Shown: one piece after another, positions 1 through 5,067 of the stretch
Position numbering within the stretch: position 1 is the first letter of the stretch
Layout: each line of letters begins with the position of its first letter
Source: Actinomycetota bacterium
GTDB lineage: Bacteria; Actinomycetota; Actinomycetes; Nanopelagicales; Nanopelagicaceae
Reading direction: 5' to 3'
DNA: 5,067 bases
NCBI GenBank assembly: GCA_009701085.1
Contig: WLKV01000055.1
Coordinates: 1-5,067, forward strand
Made by a program: the position numbers and the translations under genes
Notes under the pieces: model-generated
Seen by the model: only the letters and a program-made list of their open reading frames with translations
What the model was told of the DNA's origin: nothing
Databases searched by the model: none

Positions 1-447
1 GTTGCAGAACTTACCGTTGAAGAGAACCTTGATTTAGGTGCGCTCTGGCGTCGCAATAAGAAGGAAGCGACAGAAACTAAGCAGCAAGTAATCGAGCTCT
101 TTCCACGACTGGGCGAACGCCTCGGTCAGCGCGCAGATACATTGTCAGGTGGTGAACGTCAGATGCTTGCAATCGGTCGCGCTCTGATGTCGAAGCCAAA
201 TCTTCTTCTCTTGGACGAACCATCACTGGGACTTGCTCCACTTGTCATCGAACAGATCTTCCAAACCATCCGCGGAATCGTTGACTCTATGAACCTCACT
301 GTTGTTTTGGTAGAGCAGAATGCAATGGGCGCACTCAAGATTGCCGATACGGCAGTCGTTCTCAATCTTGGCCACGTTGCAACTTCCGGAAGCGCAGCAG
401 ACCTCATCGCCGACCCAGCAGTGCGCGCTGCTTACTTGGGGTACTAA
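1..447 (+). CDS. livF: Liv-type ABC transporter ATP-binding protein LivF (C-terminal part, 5' end outside window)
   Basis: The frame is open from base 1, giving the last 148 residues of a nucleotide-binding subunit that powers amino acid/amide import from the cytoplasmic face. The visible part begins at TVEENL, a stretch typical of LivF shortly before the helical domain. It then shows the ABC signature LSGGERQ (visible residues 48-54, bases 142-162), Walker B LLLLDEP (68-74, Asp72 and Glu73), the D-loop region SLGLAP, and VEQNA around visible residue 106. In that last motif a Gln replaces the usual switch His, which is normal for LivF-type ATPases rather than a defect. The ending AAYLGY matches the usual LivF C-terminus. 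E. coli LivF is about 237 residues, so roughly 90 residues with Walker A lie upstream. The gene runs into livH through TAATG. Subfamily is confident; the transported solute is not shown by this subunit. Confidence 0.95.
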   Translation, partial: VAELTVEENLDLGALWRRNKKEATETKQQVIELFPRLGERLGQRADTLSGGERQMLAIGRALMSKPNLLLLDEPSLGLAPLVIEQIFQTIRGIVDSMNLTVVLVEQNAMGALKIADTAVVLNLGHVATSGSAADLIADPAVRAAYLGY

Positions 448-1355
448 TGGCTCAATTTATTAACATGCTCCTCATTGGAATCGGCGCGGGTTCCATCTAC
501 GCACTGATGGCAATCGCCATGGTCTTGGTCTGGCGTTCAACTCGCGTAATCAACTTCGCGCAAGCAGGAATGGCGCTCCTCTCTACCTATATTGGTTTTG
601 AGCTTGTCCAAAAGACGGGAAATTTCTGGATAGCGCTTCCTTTGGCAATGATCCTCGGTGCACTCTTTAGCGCTCTTGTAGAAATACTTCTTATTCGCAC
701 ACTTATTAAACACAGTACATCTGGCCCTGTTGCAGGTATCGTTCCAATTATCGCAACTCTCGGTCTACTGGGATTTATTCGCGCGATGATCGGTTTCATT
801 TGGGGTAATCAAGATATTCAAATTCAGCCACCGCTTTCCAAGGTTGGGTTTAAATTTGGAGAAGAGACCATTTCACTCTCGCCGATGAATTTATTGGTCC
901 TTCTTACTGTTCTTGGAATGGTGTTGGTTCTCGGATTTATCTTCCAGAAGACAAGTTTGGGACTTTCTCTCCGAGCTTCTGCATATTCCCCTGAGATCGC
1001 ACAACTAGCTGGAATTCGAGTTGGCGCAATTCGTACCATCGGTTGGGCAATTGCTGGCGCTGCAGGTGCCGCTGCTGGATTACTTCAAACCGTCAATGGA
1101 ACTGGGGCAGTATCGCCAGATTCTCTTGAGTTCAGTTTGCTCCTCACCTTTGGATTTATTGCTGCAGTTATCGGGGGGCTCGAATCGTTGCCCGGTGCAG
1201 TTCTTGGTGCAGTCGTGCTCGGATTAGTGCTCGCAGCAGTTCAGATCTATATAAGCGGAACACTCGTCTTCATTGTTGCCTTTGCGCTACTGCTTCTTGT
1301 CTTGTTGGTTCGGCCACAAGGATTTATTGGAACAAAGGCAGGTCGCCGTGCTTAA
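447..1355 (+). CDS. livH: Branched-chain amino acid/HAAT ABC transporter permease LivH
   Basis: Full-length inner membrane permease of 302 residues, close to the usual LivH size (about 300), in the BPD_transp_2 family. It pairs with LivM to form the transport channel. The N-terminus has the family hallmark: a first hydrophobic helix (about residues 4-28) ending in VWRSTRVINFAQAG, equivalent to the INFAHG region of LivH. Further hydrophobic helices lie near residues 62-85, 95-118, 146-167, 193-215, 228-265 and 268-290. The cytoplasmic coupling loop that contacts the ATPase is GLSLRASAYSPEIAQLAGIRV-like at about residues 172-192, with the expected Arg-Ala and late Gly. The ATG shares its A with the livF stop (TAATG); a weak GGGG at 438-441 sits 5 bases upstream, so initiation probably depends on ribosomes finishing livF. 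It is too short for the urea permease UrtB, which carries a long N-terminal extension. Confidence 0.95.
   Translation: MAQFINMLLIGIGAGSIYALMAIAMVLVWRSTRVINFAQAGMALLSTYIGFELVQKTGNFWIALPLAMILGALFSALVEILLIRTLIKHSTSGPVAGIVPIIATLGLLGFIRAMIGFIWGNQDIQIQPPLSKVGFKFGEETISLSPMNLLVLLTVLGMVLVLGFIFQKTSLGLSLRASAYSPEIAQLAGIRVGAIRTIGWAIAGAAGAAAGLLQTVNGTGAVSPDSLEFSLLLTFGFIAAVIGGLESLPGAVLGAVVLGLVLAAVQIYISGTLVFIVAFALLLLVLLVRPQGFIGTKAGRRA
1334..1342 (+). promoter_or_regulatory. Ribosome binding site that fixes the livM start
   Basis: AAAGGCAGG lies inside the end of livH, 5 bases before a GTG at 1348. It supports GTG 1348 over the upstream in-frame ATG at 1273, which would add 25 residues unlike LivM and force an 83-base overlap with livH. 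Confidence 0.7.
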
Positions 1356-2325
1356 GAAACATCCACTCATCGGGTTCACGCTTTTCGGAGTCGTACTTTT
1401 CCTACTTAGTAATCGTGTTGATGAACTTCGAGTATTCCAAGGCGCGACCGTTGCAATCTATGTCATTGCCATTGCCTCAATCATTCTGCTTACTGGTTAT
1501 TCAGGACAGGTTTCTTTGGGCCACGGAGCTCTCCTTGCAATTGGTGGATATGCAGCCGCACTTTCACGTAACCATTGGGGCGCCCCCGTCTGGTTAACTT
1601 TCTGTATTGCAGTTCTTGCTGCCGCCCTCGGCGGATATTTTCTTGGTCTTGCTGCTGCACGTTTAAGTGGTCCGTACTTAGCGGGAACAACTCTCGCACT
1701 TGCAATTGGACTTCCATCGATTGCAAATCAATTCCCAATCTTCGGTGGTGAACAAGGACTTCTCTATGACATTGGAGCGCCACCTGCATCTCTTGGCGCA
1801 GATTTCACTCAGTACAAGTGGTATTTCTGGATCGCATCTCTTGCAGCTCTCATCTCTATTTACTGGTTACGAAATGTTATGAATTCTCGTTATGGCCGAA
1901 ATTGGAAAGCTGTCCGAGGAAACGATGTTGCAGCAGAGCTTGCAGGGATTAACGTTGGCCGCAATAAGGTCCTCGCCTTCACGGTCAGCGCAGGCTTGGC
2001 GGGCCTTGCAGGGGCCCTCCTGGCGATGACGATAAGCACGGTCTCACCCGGCGCCTTCCCTCTTGCCCTCTCTTTTTCTCTCGCGACAGGCGCAGTGCTA
2101 TCTGGCGTAACTACCCTCGGAGGCGTAATGATTGGGGCAGTGACATTGGTAGCGATTCCTGAAATCGTCGATACGGTCGTAAGCCGCTTCGAAAGTTCAG
2201 AGACTGTTGCCAATAACTTGCCCGGTCTCTTGGTTAGTACGTTACTAATTTTGACAGTGCTATTTGTCCCGAATGGGCCTGTCGAACAAATGCGTGCGCG
2301 TCATGAAAAGCGAGCAAAGCGTTAG
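1348..2325 (+). CDS. livM: Branched-chain amino acid/HAAT ABC transporter permease LivM (GTG start)
   Basis: Second membrane permease, 325 residues from the GTG at 1348, which overlaps livH by 8 bases. The chosen start gives a short basic leader (VLKKHP) followed directly by the first hydrophobic helix (about residues 7-21), as expected for LivM. The diagnostic motif GYSGQVSLGHGALLAIGGY spans about residues 50-68, followed by a conserved LSGPYLAGTTLALA stretch. The cytoplasmic coupling loop starts at YGRNWKAVRGND (residues 182-193) and ends in AGINV (199-203), leading into the AFTVSAGLAGLAGALL membrane segment. The C-terminus is a final hydrophobic helix and then a short basic tail (EKRAKR). 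It would pair with LivH and contact the LivF/LivG ATPases. A block near 1981-2100 is much richer in GC than the rest of the gene, though the protein motifs are intact across it. An ATG at 1273 is possible but poorly supported. Confidence 0.93.
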   Translation: MLKKHPLIGFTLFGVVLFLLSNRVDELRVFQGATVAIYVIAIASIILLTGYSGQVSLGHGALLAIGGYAAALSRNHWGAPVWLTFCIAVLAAALGGYFLGLAAARLSGPYLAGTTLALAIGLPSIANQFPIFGGEQGLLYDIGAPPASLGADFTQYKWYFWIASLAALISIYWLRNVMNSRYGRNWKAVRGNDVAAELAGINVGRNKVLAFTVSAGLAGLAGALLAMTISTVSPGAFPLALSFSLATGAVLSGVTTLGGVMIGAVTLVAIPEIVDTVVSRFESSETVANNLPGLLVSTLLILTVLFVPNGPVEQMRARHEKRAKR

Positions 2326-2331
2326 AACATC

Positions 2332-2353
2332 CCTCTAGGGAAATACCTAGAGG
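2332..2353 (+). promoter_or_regulatory. Stem-loop between livM and the substrate-binding protein gene
   Basis: CCTCTAGG (2332-2339) and CCTAGAGG (2346-2353) are perfect reverse complements around a 6-base loop (GAAATA). No T-run follows, since the downstream bases are CCCTCGATGG, so it is not a standard Rho-independent terminator. It begins 6 bases after the livM stop and ends 8 bases before the SBP ribosome site. Such a hairpin could protect or define mRNA ends after processing, letting SBP mRNA accumulate above permease mRNA, or act as a weak attenuator. The hairpin is read from the sequence; the function is inferred. Confidence 0.6.
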
Positions 2354-2361
2354 CCCTCGAT

Positions 2362-2368
2362 GGAAGGA
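2362..2368 (+). promoter_or_regulatory. Strong ribosome binding site for the substrate-binding protein
   Basis: GGAAGGA, whose AAGGA core is 5 bases before the ATG at 2374, is the best Shine-Dalgarno match in the window. It fits a need to make more SBP than permease. It also rules out the out-of-frame ATG at 2369, which overlaps it too closely and meets a stop after two codons. Confidence 0.75.
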
Positions 2369-2373
2369 ATGAC

Positions 2374-3672
2374 ATGATCCGAACAAATCGTCGGAAGTTA
2401 GCTCTAACTTCTGCGGTGCTAGCAGTTGCAGCAATGACAGCTAGCTCGTTACCTGCACAAGCAGCCTCAGACCCAGGTGTAACTTCTACCTCAATCAAGT
2501 TGGGTATTACAGTCCCAATGACAGGTATCGCATCACCTGGCTACAACAAGATTCCAGGCGCAATGAAGGCGTACTTCGATTACGTCAACGCCAATGGTGG
2601 AGTAAATGGTCGCAAGATTACTTTGGTAATCAAGGACGATCAGTACATCCCAACTACTGCTGTCGCTAAGGCGAACGAGCTCATCCTCAAGGATAAAGTC
2701 TTTGCACTTGTTGGAACTCTTGGAACCGCAAGCACTAAGGCGATTTCAGCTTCAACACAGCTCGCTAAGCGCGGAATCCCATCACTCTTCGTCAATACAG
2801 GATTCAGCGGTTTTGCTGACAAGAAGGCTTACCCAACAACATTCTCAATCCTTCCTTCATACCAAATGGAAGCGAAGATCATGGGTAAGTTCCTTAAGGA
2901 TAAGTACGCAGATAAGAAGCTTGCACTTATCTATCAGGATGATGACTTCGGTCGCGACGCACTCGCTGGCTTCAAGCAGGCAGGCGTCACATTCACCACA
3001 GCTATTCCTTACGCTTCAGGTTCACAGTCACTTCCTGCAACAGGTGCTGGCTGGATCTCAAAGCTCAAGGCGGCAGGTACTGAAGTAACTGTTCTCTTTG
3101 GTGTCTCATCAGCTTCAACTGCAGCGCTCGCAAATGCGTATGCAGCTGGCTACAAGACTCAGTGGGTCCTCGGATCTGTTGGTGGCGATGCAACAACTAT
3201 CGCAGCAACAAATAAGGCATATGTCCCACTTCTCTACGGTGCAAAGGGCTTCTCATTCGCTCCAGCTCCTAGCGATTCAACTGATGAATACATCAAGTTG
3301 TTCCAGTCAATCTATGCATCTGCTCAGCCAACACAGACTTTCGATAACAACGTTGTCGCAGGTATGTCTAACGCATTCCTCGCAGTGCAGGCTCTTCAGG
3401 CAACTGGTTCAAACCTCACTCGTGCAGGTTTGATCAAGACTATTGAGACTAAGGGCGCATCATTCGCTAGCCCATTCCTCACTCCACTCGGTTACTCAGC
3501 TACATCTCACGTAGGTGCGACTGGTTACTGGATTGGTACATACGATCCAACTGGCGCACTTAAGCCAGATGGTGGCAAGTACACCGTCTACACAACAGAC
3601 TCAGGCAATGGACCAGTTGTTGAATCAACGTACAAGCGTCCTGCAATGCCTGCGAAGGGATTAACAAACTAA
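2374..3672 (+). CDS. Secreted Liv-type (periplasmic-binding fold type I) substrate-binding protein
   Basis: A 432-residue extracytoplasmic solute receptor for the adjacent permeases, LivJ/LivK-like (Peripla_BP_6 family). It starts with a signal peptide: basic MIRTNRRK, a hydrophobic core to about residue 26, and a likely cut after AQA (residue 30). NRRKLA loosely resembles a twin-arginine motif, so Tat export is not excluded. Mature family landmarks are IKLGITVPMTG (about 41-51), NGRK...KDDQY (78-91), GTLGTASTKA (114-123) and YQDDDFGRD (187-195), which is the usual start of the second lobe. The protein contains no cysteine, so it has no lipobox and cannot be a lipoprotein, unlike most Gram-positive SBPs. 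Where LIVBP has a ligand-binding Glu in GPEG, this one reads GSVGGD (267-272), so the ligand may not be a standard amino acid. It is longer than E. coli LIVBP (about 367 with its signal peptide). About 31 of 32 Lys codons are AAG, suggesting high expression. The specific ligand is unknown. Confidence 0.92.
   Translation: MIRTNRRKLALTSAVLAVAAMTASSLPAQAASDPGVTSTSIKLGITVPMTGIASPGYNKIPGAMKAYFDYVNANGGVNGRKITLVIKDDQYIPTTAVAKANELILKDKVFALVGTLGTASTKAISASTQLAKRGIPSLFVNTGFSGFADKKAYPTTFSILPSYQMEAKIMGKFLKDKYADKKLALIYQDDDFGRDALAGFKQAGVTFTTAIPYASGSQSLPATGAGWISKLKAAGTEVTVLFGVSSASTAALANAYAAGYKTQWVLGSVGGDATTIAATNKAYVPLLYGAKGFSFAPAPSDSTDEYIKLFQSIYASAQPTQTFDNNVVAGMSNAFLAVQALQATGSNLTRAGLIKTIETKGASFASPFLTPLGYSATSHVGATGYWIGTYDPTGALKPDGGKYTVYTTDSGNGPVVESTYKRPAMPAKGLTN
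3655..3660 (+). promoter_or_regulatory. Ribosome binding site inside the SBP gene for the downstream hydrolase
   Basis: AAGGGA lies within the last SBP codons, 11 bases before the ATG at 3672. The spacing is longer than ideal, so start of the hydrolase probably also relies on ribosomes terminating at the overlapping TAATG. Confidence 0.5.
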
Positions 3673-5067
3673 TGAAGATCTCACTCAAGAAGTCACGCTT
3701 CCTTACATCTGTAGCATCAGCAGCACTCGTTGCTACAGCTGTAGTAGCTATTCCTTCAACTGCGCAAGCAGCTGATCCACAGTGCGCAACTGTTAAGTAT
3801 GTAACGCAGTGCGCAGGTGCCGGTGCCGATGGCGCTCCTTACCTGATGATCGCAGCAGCGAACTTCAATGGAACAGTATTTGTCTGGTCCCACGGAATTC
3901 GCCCAGCTATCAATATCCCAGCAACTCTTGCTCCAGTTGGTCCTTACACAATCACCAACGCTGCAGAGCCAGGACCAGGAGCATCTGAAGGTGACATGAC
4001 AGTCATCAACGCACTCGTTGCTGCTGGTTACGGTGTTGCTGGTTCAGGTTATTCACGTCAGAGCTTGAACGTCACAGAGGCGCTCAATGCAAACGTTGAA
4101 CTTATCGGAGCTTTCAAGAAGAAATTCCCAACAACTAAGAAGGTCATCGCTTGGGGTAAGTCACTTGGTGCAATGCACAGCCAGAAGCTTGCAGAAACAC
4201 ATCCAGAACTCGTTGATGGAACTGTTCTTGCATGCCCTGCTGCTAACCCAAGCAACGCAATGATTAGCTACTTCGGCGATGCTCTCTATGGATTTAAGGC
4301 TTACTTCGATCCAAGCATCAAGGTTGGTGGCTATTCAACAGATCCTGTTGTCCGCCAAACAGAACAGCTTGCCAATATCGGCAAGGTACTTACTGTCATT
4401 GGCAAGCTATCTGCTGGACTTTCATCTGGCGCATGGCCTGATACATCAAGCCCTGCAGGTAAGGCTCTCCAAGCAGCTGGAATCCCATCACGCTCTGCAC
4501 TCCTTGCAGTTGGATTGATGGCGGGAATTCCTACACGAAGCAAGCACGTTGATGGAACTTCAGGACCAGCTGGTGCTGCAGAGACATATCCATTGGCAGT
4601 TGCTCCAGCAGTCGCAATCCTTGAAAACATGGGAACTGTCGGCGTAGCTGGAAGCTTGCTCATCGCAGATGGTGAACTTCTTACAGGTGGGCGAGTCTTC
4701 GATAACTCAAAGACTGATTACGCTGCACGTATCTCAGCAGATCGCGACATCTTCTCCTTCGCACTCAGTGGCAACACTGCAGTCGACGGAATGCTCGCAG
4801 CTCTTGCTGCAACACCACGTGAGACTGCAGATTCTGCAGCTCTTGCAAAGGTTCCTGGTCTGATCGGGCTCAAGGGCGAAATTACAAAACCAACTGTGAT
4901 GATTGCTGCAGAATCAGATGAATACACACCTGCATCTATTGCACAGTGGTTTATCGATAGCTACGGCGATCAATTCGCTGCAGCTAAGGATGCTGCAATC
5001 GCAGCTGCAAAGAGCTCACGTAACTACCAAGCTCCAGTGAATAAGATGGTCATGCTTTGGGCGAAGA
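3672..5067 (+). CDS. Secreted alpha/beta-hydrolase-like protein, 3' end outside window
   Basis: An open frame with no stop to the window edge; 465 residues are visible. The ATG shares its A with the SBP stop (TAATG). The N-terminus is a clear signal peptide: basic MKISLKKSR, hydrophobic core about 10-27, likely cut after AQA (residue 33). The mature protein begins ADPQC; Cys38 and Cys47 are close enough to form a disulfide, and Cys188 is the only other cysteine. Alpha/beta-hydrolase signs in order: WSHGIR (72-77), the HG oxyanion-hole type strand end; GYGVAGSGYS near 120-130; the nucleophile elbow GKSLG (162-166, Ser164) followed by a helix with HPELVDGTVLACPAA; and PTVMIAAESDEYTP with Asp416 as the likely catalytic acid. 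No His follows Asp416 in the window, so the catalytic His should lie beyond it. Ser164 to Asp416 is 252 residues, implying a large cap or inserted domain (roughly 190-405) that I do not recognise. It could be an esterase, lipase, amidase or peptidase; the family within the fold is unresolved. Codon bias matches the SBP, implying co-expression. Confidence 0.85.
   Translation, partial: MKISLKKSRFLTSVASAALVATAVVAIPSTAQAADPQCATVKYVTQCAGAGADGAPYLMIAAANFNGTVFVWSHGIRPAINIPATLAPVGPYTITNAAEPGPGASEGDMTVINALVAAGYGVAGSGYSRQSLNVTEALNANVELIGAFKKKFPTTKKVIAWGKSLGAMHSQKLAETHPELVDGTVLACPAANPSNAMISYFGDALYGFKAYFDPSIKVGGYSTDPVVRQTEQLANIGKVLTVIGKLSAGLSSGAWPDTSSPAGKALQAAGIPSRSALLAVGLMAGIPTRSKHVDGTSGPAGAAETYPLAVAPAVAILENMGTVGVAGSLLIADGELLTGGRVFDNSKTDYAARISADRDIFSFALSGNTAVDGMLAALAATPRETADSAALAKVPGLIGLKGEITKPTVMIAAESDEYTPASIAQWFIDSYGDQFAAAKDAAIAAAKSSRNYQAPVNKMVMLWAK

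Noticed and set aside
310..321. Gln instead of His at the ATPase switch position in livF as a sign of inactivation.
   Set aside because: VEQN is the normal form in LivF-type ATPases, and the other visible motifs are intact.
1273..1347. Upstream ATG at 1273 as the livM start, adding 25 residues.
   Set aside because: The added peptide contains Cys, His and charged residues unlike any LivM leader, overlaps livH by 83 bases, and the GTG at 1348 has a well-placed ribosome site.
2251..2279. Perfect TTGACA (2251-2256) near the end of livM as a -35 box for a promoter driving the SBP gene.
   Set aside because: At 16-18 bases spacing the -10 position reads ATGGGC, TGGGCC or GGGCCT, nothing like TATAAT, and the hexamer encodes part of a conserved hydrophobic helix.
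2332..2353. The intergenic hairpin as a Rho-independent terminator ending the operon after livM.
   Set aside because: No T-run follows, the stem is only 8 bp, and the SBP downstream is the expected partner of the permeases.
4331..4663. Reverse-strand open frame of 110 residues and other frames inside the hydrolase region.
   Set aside because: They lie opposite or across a continuous 465-codon frame with signal peptide and catalytic motifs, and their translations are low-complexity shadows with no family features.

Overview
This window holds five consecutive plus-strand genes, apparently one operon. They are the end of a livF-type ATPase gene, the permease genes livH and livM, a gene for a secreted substrate-binding protein (SBP), and a large secreted alpha/beta-hydrolase that runs off the right edge. 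The first four make up most of a hydrophobic amino acid/amide uptake (HAAT, Liv-type) ABC transporter. The other ATPase (LivG) and the start of livF would be expected just upstream.

Layout: livF C-terminal part 1-447; livH 447-1355; livM 1348-2325; a 48-base gap with a perfect 8-bp stem-loop and a strong ribosome binding site; SBP 2374-3672; hydrolase from 3672, still open at 5067. The livF/livH and SBP/hydrolase junctions are TAATG stop-start overlaps, and livH/livM overlap by 8 bases. All three point to translational coupling. The only gap is in front of the SBP, where its expression can be set apart from the permeases. No stretch over 300 bases lacks a gene, and I saw no RNA gene, mobile element or CRISPR array.

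Organism: moderate GC (roughly 45-50% where counted), tight packing, AAGGA-type ribosome sites and Ala/Ser-rich exported proteins with heavy use of GCA, TCA, ACA and AAG codons. This resembles streamlined freshwater Actinobacteria of the acI/Nanopelagicales type. The assignment is by style only and is moderate to low in confidence.

Working model: the transporter imports a small organic solute, classically a branched-chain amino acid or amide. The last gene encodes an exported serine-hydrolase-like protein with its own signal peptide, a GKSLG nucleophile elbow and a plausible catalytic Asp. Its coupling to the SBP and shared codon bias suggest that it acts outside the membrane on a larger ester, amide or peptide and releases the solute that the SBP captures. 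This hydrolase-transporter pairing is the most interesting point in the window; the substrate cannot be read from the sequence.
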